Source of the DNA: Acetobacter cerevisiae
GTDB taxonomy: Bacteria; Pseudomonadota; Alphaproteobacteria; Acetobacterales; Acetobacteraceae
DNA length: 61,719 nucleotides
Assembly: GCF_001580535.1 (NCBI RefSeq)
Contig: NZ_LHZA01000146.1
Span: forward strand, 1 to 61,719
Direction of reading: 5' to 3'
A program made the translations under genes and the position numbers. Every line of letters begins with the position of its first letter. Within the stretch, counting starts at the first letter, position 1. This document shows positions 1 through 7,402 of this stretch, piece after piece. A model generated the notes under the pieces. The model ran no database searches. It saw only the letters and a program-made list of their open reading frames with translations, and was not told the origin of the DNA.

Positions 1-102
1 CCACCCCCGCCCACAGCTGCAACTGGCGCCATGCATGTGAACGTTCACAACGCCACACCCAACGCCCAGAACGGCCCCACCTCTCTCGGACTCCCGCAAT
101 GA
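1..102 (+). CDS. 3' end of an unidentified upstream gene (partial)
   Basis: A reading frame is open from the first base to a TGA at 100-102 and gives 33 residues: four prolines first, then a Gly/Asn/Ala-rich tail ending GLPQ. Its stop overlaps the rppH start in an ATGA, the usual sign of translational coupling. The tail is low in complexity and shows no domain. In acetic acid bacteria rppH often follows a divergent polysaccharide deacetylase gene, so that is a guess for the identity, made from gene order alone. Confidence 0.5.
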   Translation, partial: PPPPTAATGAMHVNVHNATPNAQNGPTSLGLPQ

Positions 103-617
103 GCACCAGCCCTAAGGCAGAAAGCCTGCCCTACCGCCCGAACGTCGCCGCCATGATTTTTCGGGCCGATGGCCGTATCCTTATCGCCCGCCGTACGGAC
201 CAGCCCGGCGCAGGCGGCCCGCTTTCCGAAGGCGTCTGGCAATGCCCGCAAGGCGGGATTGATGAAGGGGAAGACCCGACAACAGCCGTCTTTCGGGAAG
301 TGCAGGAAGAACTGGGCTTAGATGCCAGCAGGCTGCGCATCCTGCAGGAACATCCAGACTGGATTACGTATGATCTGCCGGATTATCTGATCGGCAAGGC
401 GCTGGGTGGCCGCTTCCGCGGGCAGACCCAGAAATGGTTTGCGCTGGCCTTTACCGGCACCGATGCCGATATCCGGCTGGACGCCCAGACACCCCCGGAA
501 TTTGATGCTTTCCAGTGGATCGAACTGGCCGACCTGCCCTCCGGCAATGTCGGGTTCAAAAAGCCGATTTATGAACGTCTGGTGCAGGATTTCGGGCCGC
601 TCGCAACGCCAGTCTGA
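99..617 (+). CDS. rppH: RNA pyrophosphohydrolase RppH (Nudix)
   Basis: This 172-residue Nudix hydrolase should convert 5'-triphosphate ends of mRNA to monophosphates and so open them to RNase E decay. The Nudix box is complete at residues 52-74: a GG start, Glu58 after five residues, then REVQEELGL with the metal-binding glutamates. N-terminal residues PYRPNVAAMIF and the later WQCPQGGIDEGE are characteristic of the RppH/NudH branch rather than general Nudix proteins. Length is normal for alphaproteobacterial RppH. The ATG at 99 overlaps the stop of the preceding frame by 4 bp. The gene ends at a TGA at 615-617 and is followed by the structured leader of the next gene. Confidence 0.93.
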   Translation: MSTSPKAESLPYRPNVAAMIFRADGRILIARRTDQPGAGGPLSEGVWQCPQGGIDEGEDPTTAVFREVQEELGLDASRLRILQEHPDWITYDLPDYLIGKALGGRFRGQTQKWFALAFTGTDADIRLDAQTPPEFDAFQWIELADLPSGNVGFKKPIYERLVQDFGPLATPV

Positions 618-647
618 TCCCCATTTTTCTCTAAAAACATATCTCTC

Positions 648-765
648 CTGCCAGAACCGCCTGAGAGTTGATCGGAACTCCGGGCGAGGCTGTGCGTCCC
701 TTTAAGCAACGGGGGCTGTCTGGCGTGACGGCAGCACCCTTCCCTTAAGCTTAAAGGAAAACACC
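648..765 (+). promoter_or_regulatory. structured 5' leader that can sequester the SD of the SDR gene
   Basis: The leader contains several pairings. A hairpin at 658-686 has CGCC and GAGTT arms pairing with AACTC and GGCG around a GATCGG loop. A second hairpin pairs GCTGTC (715-720) with GACGGC (727-732), with one G-U. CTGCC (648-652) can close the whole element with GGCAG (730-734). Most telling, CCTTTAAGC at 699-707 is an exact 9-nt complement of GCTTAAAGG at 749-757, which contains the Shine-Dalgarno AAAGGA seven bases before the ATG at 766. This is the layout of a translational riboswitch or thermosensor. I could not match it to a known class by eye. Confidence 0.45.
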
Positions 766-1608
766 ATGACGACAGTCCTGATTACAGGCGCAGGCACGGG
801 TTTTGGCCGTGAAGTTGCTCTCCGTCTTGCAGCCGAAGGCTTTGACGTCATCGCTGGTGTGGAAATTGCCCCGCAGGTTTACGAACTTTCAGAAGAAGCC
901 CGCAGTCGCAATGTCACGCTTCAGGTCGAAAAGCTTGATGTCACGCATGAAGGCGATCGCCAGAAAGCCGAAGACTGGGATGTTGATATTCTGTTGAATA
1001 ACGCTGGCATTTCCGAAGGCGGCGCTGTGGCCGATATCCCGGCTAAAAACCTGCGTCGTCAGTATGAAGTCAATATTATCGGCCCGGTCCTGCTAACGCA
1101 GATTGTCCTGAGAAAAATGGTGGCGAAGAAAAAGGGCAAGGTCGTATTCATGTCCTCCGTGGCTGGCCTCACGGCAGATCCTTTCACCGCAGCCTATTCC
1201 TCTTCCAAACATGCGGTCGAAGCCATTGCCGCATCTTTAAGTCAGGAAGTGCGCGAATTCGGTATTGAGGTTGCCACCGTCAACCCCGGCCCGTTCCTCA
1301 CCGGCTTTAATGACCGCATGTTTGACACATGGAAAAGCTGGGAAGACGATCCGTCAAAACGCCTGTTCGATTACAGTAAAATTGCCTTCCCCCATGAACA
1401 GTATGATCCGGAGTCGGTTTTCAAAACCACAGTTGGGGTCATCAACGGAAGCATCAAGTCCTATCGGAACGTGGAACCGAAGGAAATCATTCCGCAACAG
1501 CGCGAACAGATGGACGCCGCCTGGACACAGAAAGTCACAGATGGTCTGGGCACACGCCCGGAAATTGTCCAGAAAGCCTACGATATCAAGCCCGGCACAC
1601 CGGTCTGA
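766..1608 (+). CDS. short-chain dehydrogenase/reductase (SDR)
   Basis: This is a classical SDR of 280 residues with a Rossmann fold for NAD(P)(H). Visible motifs are the cofactor loop TGAGTGFG (residues 7-14), NNAG (78-81), the catalytic Ser131 in FMSSVAG, and the catalytic pair Tyr144 and Lys148 in YSSSK. Val/Glu residues follow beta-2 instead of the basic residues that mark strict NADP use, but I would not assign the cofactor from that. The C-terminal 80 residues form the substrate part and give no clear substrate. The SD is AAAGGA at 753-758. It stands alone between the leader and a terminator, so it is probably a single-gene unit controlled at translation. Confidence 0.88.
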   Translation: MTTVLITGAGTGFGREVALRLAAEGFDVIAGVEIAPQVYELSEEARSRNVTLQVEKLDVTHEGDRQKAEDWDVDILLNNAGISEGGAVADIPAKNLRRQYEVNIIGPVLLTQIVLRKMVAKKKGKVVFMSSVAGLTADPFTAAYSSSKHAVEAIAASLSQEVREFGIEVATVNPGPFLTGFNDRMFDTWKSWEDDPSKRLFDYSKIAFPHEQYDPESVFKTTVGVINGSIKSYRNVEPKEIIPQQREQMDAAWTQKVTDGLGTRPEIVQKAYDIKPGTPV

Positions 1609-1689
1609 CGCAATAAACCCCGGTACGCAAAACCGGTTCTTATCTCCAGAGTTTTACAAAAAGCCCCGCCGCATCATGCGGGCACAAAA

Positions 1690-1722
1690 AAAGGGGGAAA
1701 GAGCACGTCTCTTTCCCCCTTT
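1690..1722 (+). terminator. intrinsic terminator of the SDR gene
   Basis: The arms AAAGGGGGAAAGAG (1690-1703) and CTCTTTCCCCCTTT (1709-1722) are perfect complements of 14 bp around a 5-nt loop. The A-run just upstream would serve as a T-run on the other strand, so the element may stop transcription both ways. Confidence 0.8.
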
Positions 1723-1798
1723 CCATATCTACCGCCCGAAGCACCTTTAATGCGCGCGCACAGGCAGGCTGAACGATGCTTCACAGGCCTCCTAACAG

Positions 1799-1819
1799 AA
1801 ATGTTATGATATAACATTT
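1799..1819 (+). promoter_or_regulatory. Zur box upstream of a TonB-dependent receptor
   Basis: Two perfect 9-nt arms, AAATGTTAT and ATAACATTT, flank a 3-nt centre (GAT). This agrees almost base for base with the proteobacterial Zur operator (GAAATGTTATA-N-TATAACATTTC type). It lies about 50 bp before the receptor start at 1868. Zn-loaded Zur would be expected to repress the gene. The zur gene itself is not in the window. Confidence 0.75.
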
Positions 1820-1867
1820 GAATCTTCCCAGAAGACCGATAGGCTATGAAAAAATCAATAAAATCCG

Positions 1868-4290
1868 ATGAAAAGTCTGACCTGCATGCCGCGCGCCTCC
1901 TCTTCTTTTCCCGACAGCACTCTCGTCTCCATGCTTATGCTGGCAACGGCATTATCCGGCCTGTGTGGTACGCCTGAGGCGGATGCCGCTACGGAAACAT
2001 CCAGCACGACAACGGAAGAAACAAGACGCGAGCAGAAAAAGAAAAGCTCAGCACCTGCGCACCCGGAATACGTTACCGTCAAAAGCCACACCACAGCAGA
2101 TGGCACCACGGGCCGCACTGCAGGCGGTGGCCTGATGTCGCAACAGCATGCGCCCCACGCGCAGAGCGGCCTGACGCGAGACTACATTGCCCGCCAAAGC
2201 CCCACTGAGAGCCCCACGGCCATGATTGCCGCCCTGCCCGGCGTGATCTATTCCGCCAATGACCCGCTCGGCACGAATGATGAGCAGCAGGGCCTTTCCA
2301 TCCGCGGGCTGGACCAGACGGAAATCGGGTATCTGTTTGAAGGCGTGCCCGCTGCCCCGCCGCTTTTTCTGATGCCTTACACCTCCGCCACGGCAGATAC
2401 GGAAAACATCAGTTCCGTCACCCTCACGCAGGGCGCAGCGGAAGCGACGGCACCGCTTTACAACGCGGTAGGCGGCCAGCTGAGTGTACACATGATCAAA
2501 CCGCGCAAAACAGCAGGCGGTTTTATGGATCTCTCTTACGGGTCCTATGCGCTCAACCGTGAATTTCTGCGGCTGGACAGTGGAGAAATTGGCCATACAG
2601 GGGTAACCGGTTTTGCCTCCTTTTCCTACCGCAATGCCAACCAGTGGCGCGGGGCCGGAGACAGCCCACGCTACCATGTGGACAGCCGCCTGCTGCGGGA
2701 ATGGGGCAAGGGCAGTTCGGCCTCGCTCATTTTTTCCTTCAACCGGCAGCGGCAATATTACCTGCGCGCACCGACGCGTACGCAGTGGGATGCCAGTGGC
2801 ACCCATTTCAATTATTCATCCCATTATACGAGAGTGACAGTTCCTATTACCTGTTGCAGGAAAACGCCCGCGCCCAGACCTTGCTGACAGCCCCTCTGGA
2901 ATTCAGGCTAAACCGGCACTTCCATCTCTCGCTGACGCCCTATTTCATTTATGTCTCGGGATATGATGGGTTTGGCACCACGCTTGACCCGCAGCACAGC
3001 TATCAGGGCAACCAGCCCGCCGGGCCGCTACAAGCCAGTGCTGCCCCCGGAACAGGCCTGATTACCGCAGTTGCGACGGATACCTTTAAGCAGACCCATT
3101 CCGGCATCACGGCGTCCCTGCGCTGGGATGCTGGGCGCAACAGCCTGACAGGGGGCGCGTGGTATTCCTACTATGATTATTCAGATCCCTCCCGTTATGC
3201 CGCTGTGAATGCAGATGGCGGGGTTTCCAACATGCGGGGTTCTTACCCTATTCTGACGGCATCAGGAGACCCGCTGACATCCTACAACTCGCATCTGGTG
3301 CAGCAGGTGAATGCCCTGTTTGTGCAGGACCGCTTTCGTGCCCTGTCCAACCGGCTGACGCTTTCCGCCACGTTTCGCGCCATTATGGTCACGCGCACCG
3401 TCAGCAACCAGCTTGCAGGCGCACGGTACCGCAACGGGGCCAGCTATTTCTCGCCCCAGCCACAGCTTTCCGCCAGTTATGACCTGACGCCCCACGACCA
3501 GATCTTCCTGAACGGGACAACGGGGTTCCGCGCTCCCTCCGGTATTTCCAGCTATAATGACCGTTTCAGCGTCGCCACCGGCGCACAGACCCGTAGCGCC
3601 ACCAGTGACACACGGCCCGAATATTCCATTGGTGAAGAAGTGGGCTACCGCCACACCGGGCAGATCAACGTCTCTGCGGCCCTCTTCAATTACAATTTTA
3701 CAAATCGCCAGATCAGTACAACAAGCAATCTGAATGGTGCGCTAGTGACGGAATCTCTCAATGGAGGGGGGCAGACAGCCCGTGGCGCACAGATTGAGGT
3801 CGGGCTCAAGCCCTGGCACCATTTCAGCCCTTATCTCTCGGGCCAGTATATTCACGCCACCATCGACAATAACCTGAAATCAGGCATGGACTACCTGCCC
3901 ACACGCGGCAAAAAGGCCATTCGCACCCCCGATTTTTCCGGCAGTCTTGGTTTATCTTATGATGACACGCATCTGTTTGGTCAGTTCACGCTCAGTTACG
4001 TGGGACCCACCTATTCCACCTTCATGAATGATGAGCGTATTCCGGGCTTTATGACGGCCAATCTCAGCATGGGCTACCGGCTGCGGCAGGTGGGGTTTGC
4101 GCGCTCTCCCCAGATCCAGCTCAATCTGATCAATCTTGGTCAGTCGGGTTATCTGTCCGGGGTTAACAGTGTTTCCGCAAACGCCCGCACCACACAGGGG
4201 GTTTACGGCACCACCATTGCGGGAAAGGCTCCCACCTATTTTGTAGGTGGAGGCTTTGCCGGGGTCGTTTCCGTCTCAACCGGCTTTTAG
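1868..4290 (+). pseudogene. TonB-dependent outer-membrane receptor, frameshifted (ZnuD-like by regulation)
   Basis: Together the two frames encode about 807 residues of a TonB-dependent receptor. The first frame (1868-2887) has a signal peptide ending near ADAA and a plug domain with the LSIRGLDQTEIGY and EGVPAA segments. The second frame carries the rest of the beta barrel, from SDSSYYLLQENA to a C-terminal Phe at 4290, as usual for barrel assembly. The frame changes close to 2828-2836, where an AGAG run reads as a duplicated AG (a +2 insertion, or one base lost). Removing two bases joins NYSSHYT to SDSSYYL smoothly. The Zur box upstream suggests zinc or zincophore uptake. The break could be a real mutation, a switch, or a sequencing error. 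The start at 1868 has no strong SD. Confidence 0.72.
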
Positions 4291-4398
4291 AACATGCTGT
4301 GATGAGGTTGACGCATATGCGACTTCCTGCGCGGTGCGCAAAGCGGCAGGGATTAGATCAGGTTCGGCATCAAGGCGGGCCTCCCTCGCCCTCCGGGA

Positions 4399-4431
4399 AA
4401 CTCGTGATTCAATCTGTTTGAATCACGAGTT
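4399..4431. terminator. hairpin between convergent genes
   Basis: The arms AACTCGTGATTCAA (4399-4412) and TTGAATCACGAGTT (4418-4431) are perfect over 14 bp with a 5-nt loop. The element lies between the convergent receptor gene and emrB and is most likely a bidirectional terminator, though no long T-run follows on either strand. Each arm holds one GANTC methylation site. Confidence 0.5.
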
Positions 4432-4441
4432 ACAGCGCACT

Positions 4442-6019
4442 CTAGTGCGCGCCCGTCGGCTTGCCGCCGCTTTTGATGTTGGACAGCAGGAAGCAGAACG
4501 GCACGCACAGGAACGCGCCAATCCCGAGGATCATGAAGACCTCGTTATAGGTCAGCATGGCAACCTGACGGGAGAACTCCAGATACTGCACATGCTGGGC
4601 CACAGCCTGCGCACTCTCAGGCGTCAGGCCCCGATTGATGCCTGCATTCTGAGCCTGCGTCAGATACTCATTATACGGCTGGTTATAAGGCGTCATCCAA
4701 TGGACCATATGCGCCTGATGCGCCTGTTTGCGCTCCATCAGCAGCGCCGTGGCCCCGGAAATAGCCAGAGACCCCAGCACGTTACGCGACATACTGAACA
4801 ACGCCGACGCATCCGCATTCAGATGTCCCGGAATAGTGGAATACGCAATAGTGGAAAGCGGCACAAACAGGAACGCAAGGCATGCCGTCTGGCTCATACG
4901 GAAGAAGACCAGATGCTTAAAATCCAGCAGCGGCGTCAGTTGTGCTGAGAAGAACAGCGACAGCCCCATCAGCGTAAAACCTAACGCGATGACGCTACGG
5001 ACGCTGAAAATGCTCATCAGCTTTCCCACAATCGGGATGAGGATAATGACCGCAATCCCGCCCGGAGAAAGAACCAGTCCGGCCAGCGTGGCCGTATAAC
5101 CCATAACCTGCTGGGCAAACTGCGGGACGATAATTGCAGAGGAATAAAGCAGTGCGCCCATCGCCCCCATCATTGCCGTGCCCACAGCAAAGTTGCGATC
5201 CTTGAACACCCGCAGATCCACCGCAGGTTTATCCGTATGCAGCAGCCACATCACGGCACCACCCAGCCCCAGCACGGCAAGCACGCACATCACGCGGATA
5301 AAGGTGGAGCCGAACCAGTCGGCATCTTCCCCACGGTCCACCATCACTTCCAGACAACTGAACCCGATGGTGATGAGACTGATACCGATCAGATCCACCG
5401 GGGCTTTTCGCTTTCTGGCCCACGGCGGATCTTCCACCAGAGCCGCCACACCCAGCGTTGTCAGAATCCCGAACGGCACGTTGATGAAGAAGATCCAGCG
5501 CCATGAGAAGTTATCGGTAATCCAGCCGCCCAGCGTCGGGCCAATCACCGGCCCGACGACCGCCGCAATCGCCGTCAGCCCAAAGGCTGCCGCGCGTTTT
5601 TCCGGCGGAAAACTATCCAGAATAATGGACTGCTGATTAGGTTGCAGACCGCCCCCAAAGAAGCCCTGCATCATGCGGAACACAATCAGCTCCGCCAGAC
5701 TGGTGACCATGCCACACAGAAAGGAGGAGACCGTAAACATCACAATACAGATCAGAAAGTACCGTTTTCGGCCAAAAACCTTGCCCAGCCACCCGGAGAT
5801 GGTGAGTACAATACCATTTGCGACGAGGTAAGCCGTGAGCGTCCATGTCGCATCATCGTAGGTGCTGGATAAGCTCCCGGCGATGTGCGGCAGGGACACG
5901 TTGACGATTGTCGTATCCAGAATTTCCATGAACGCCGCCATCGTCACAATGAAGGCGACGGACCATGGATTATGCTTGGGCTTCCACCCTCCGGCGGCGA
6001 CCTCGTCCTGAGCACTCAT
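4442..6019 (-). CDS. emrB: EmrB/QacA-family MFS drug exporter (DHA2, 14 TM)
   Basis: The 525 residues match the DHA2 family of 14-helix proton antiporters. The first helix holds the family signature FMEILDTTIVNVSLPHIA, loop 2-3 has GWLGKVFGRKRYF (motif A), and helix 5 has GPVIGPTLGGWI (antiporter motif C). It should export lipophilic drugs or acids together with the membrane-fusion protein encoded just upstream, reaching the outer membrane through a TolC-type channel. Its ATG overlaps the emrA stop by 4 bp, so the two are coupled. The likely control point is the palindrome in the emrA promoter. The substrate cannot be told from sequence. Confidence 0.9.
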   Translation of the reverse strand: MSAQDEVAAGGWKPKHNPWSVAFIVTMAAFMEILDTTIVNVSLPHIAGSLSSTYDDATWTLTAYLVANGIVLTISGWLGKVFGRKRYFLICIVMFTVSSFLCGMVTSLAELIVFRMMQGFFGGGLQPNQQSIILDSFPPEKRAAAFGLTAIAAVVGPVIGPTLGGWITDNFSWRWIFFINVPFGILTTLGVAALVEDPPWARKRKAPVDLIGISLITIGFSCLEVMVDRGEDADWFGSTFIRVMCVLAVLGLGGAVMWLLHTDKPAVDLRVFKDRNFAVGTAMMGAMGALLYSSAIIVPQFAQQVMGYTATLAGLVLSPGGIAVIILIPIVGKLMSIFSVRSVIALGFTLMGLSLFFSAQLTPLLDFKHLVFFRMSQTACLAFLFVPLSTIAYSTIPGHLNADASALFSMSRNVLGSLAISGATALLMERKQAHQAHMVHWMTPYNQPYNEYLTQAQNAGINRGLTPESAQAVAQHVQYLEFSRQVAMLTYNEVFMILGIGAFLCVPFCFLLSNIKSGGKPTGAH

Positions 6020-7215
6020 TGCGCGGCGGTCTCGTGACCAGCTGTGGAGGCTGCTTTCTGGCGCTGCGCCACGGCCTGCTGCACATCCTGCGGCGCGGCA
6101 TCGGAATGGCCCTGCGTATCCACATGCACAACGGGGATCACGGACATGCCGAGAGCCAGCTGCTGATTGGGGTCCAGACCGTCATCAATCAGGATTTTCA
6201 CCGGCACACGCTGCACGATCTTCACGTAGTTGCCGGTCGCGTTTTCAGGCGGGAAGGCGCTGAAGGTTGCCCCTGTGCCCTTCTGCAGGGAATCGACATG
6301 TCCGTGCAGCTTGAGAGACGGATAGGCATCCACCTTGATATCCACCGTCTGACCGGGGCGGATACGGGTGATCTGCGTTTCCTTGTAGTTGGCCATAACC
6401 CAGACTTCCGGCTCCACAATGGACAGCACAACCTGCCCGGCGCGGACGTAGTTGCCCTGCTCCAGATTACGCTGGGAAATCCAGCCGTCACACGGAGCAC
6501 GGATCACCGTCCATTCCAGATTGAGGTTCGCGTTATCCAGCTCGGCCTGATCTGCTTTGGCCTGACCTTCCTGCTGGCTGACCGTAATCTGCGCGTTTTT
6601 GATGTTCGGCTGCACCGGGGTGGCAATCTGCACGGCACCCTGCGCTTCCTGCACCTGCGCTTTTGCGGCTTCCAGCGCAGCGCGGGCGTAATCAATATCC
6701 TGCTGCGAGGTTGCGGCGCGCTCGACTGAATGCTGCCGTTTATAATCGGTTTCCGCCTTGAACAACTGCGCTTTGGCAGCCGCCAGGTTCCCCTGCGCGC
6801 GGACCAGCTGACCCGGATAGCTCTGCATGGCAACTATGTGCATCATGTCACTAGCCTGCATACCGGCCTGAGATTTTTCCAAAAGGCCTGCGGCTTTATC
6901 ACGCGCGGCCTGCCAGTCTCTGGGGTCAATGCGGGCCAGAACCTGCCCTTTGCGAACAAACTGGTTATCGTTCACCAGCAGTTCCGTCACATAGCCGCCC
7001 ACATGCGGGGCGATGGAGACGGCGCGGCCTGCGGTAAAGGCGTCGTCCGTTTCCACTTCATTGCGCGTCAGGAACCAGTAAACCCCGGCCGCCACCGCCA
7101 GCATAATGACAACGCATGTCAGAATAACCTTGCCGCGCCCGCTTTTCTTCTTTTCCGGCGGGGCCTGCCCGTTATCAGACGTTGCATCAGACTGTTCGTT
7201 ATGGTCTTCGGCCAT
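6016..7215 (-). CDS. emrA: EmrA/HlyD-family periplasmic adaptor
   Basis: This is a membrane-fusion protein of 399 residues from the chosen start. A short polar N-terminus is followed by one TM segment (VILTCVVIMLAVAAGVYWFL), a lipoyl half-motif (VGGYVTELLVNDNQFVRKGQ), a long alpha-helical hairpin rich in Ala/Gln, and the second lipoyl half (APCDGWISQRNLEQGNYV) before the beta barrel. I start at the ATG at 7215 (MAEDHNEQ), preceded by GGGACGGGAAACAG, rather than at 7251, because the extra 12 residues are Cys/Met-rich and have no SD. It pairs with the emrB gene that overlaps it. Confidence 0.9.
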   Translation of the reverse strand: MAEDHNEQSDATSDNGQAPPEKKKSGRGKVILTCVVIMLAVAAGVYWFLTRNEVETDDAFTAGRAVSIAPHVGGYVTELLVNDNQFVRKGQVLARIDPRDWQAARDKAAGLLEKSQAGMQASDMMHIVAMQSYPGQLVRAQGNLAAAKAQLFKAETDYKRQHSVERAATSQQDIDYARAALEAAKAQVQEAQGAVQIATPVQPNIKNAQITVSQQEGQAKADQAELDNANLNLEWTVIRAPCDGWISQRNLEQGNYVRAGQVVLSIVEPEVWVMANYKETQITRIRPGQTVDIKVDAYPSLKLHGHVDSLQKGTGATFSAFPPENATGNYVKIVQRVPVKILIDDGLDPNQQLALGMSVIPVVHVDTQGHSDAAPQDVQQAVAQRQKAASTAGHETAAQ

Positions 7216-7283
7216 TCTGTTTCCCGTCCCTGAGACACACTTCATACACAAAGCCAGTCACGGAAGCTCTCGCCCCCGCCCCG

Positions 7284-7304
7284 CTGACCGACCGGTTCGG
7301 TCAG
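7284..7304 (-). promoter_or_regulatory. TetR-type operator before emrAB
   Basis: The arms CTGACCGA and TCGGTCAG are perfect and flank a CCGGT centre. ACCG-A/C-CGGT palindromes of this form are typical TetR-family operators for efflux genes. It lies about 70-90 bp upstream of the emrA start, next to a possible -35 (TTGAAG on the minus strand near 7330). No tetR gene is adjacent, so the regulator must be encoded elsewhere. Confidence 0.6.
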
Positions 7305-7402
7305 TATGTGGCATGATCGGAAAAAGGCTTCAAGCGTGCATGCAGCGCGCAGCCCCTATTCCAACCAAAAAGCCTTATCCGCTGTGGGAAAAAAGACCCG
7401 CT

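Noticed and set aside
618-765. Glycine or TPP riboswitch in the SDR leader
   Set aside because: CTGAGAG and similar short words occur, but their order does not fit either consensus on either strand.
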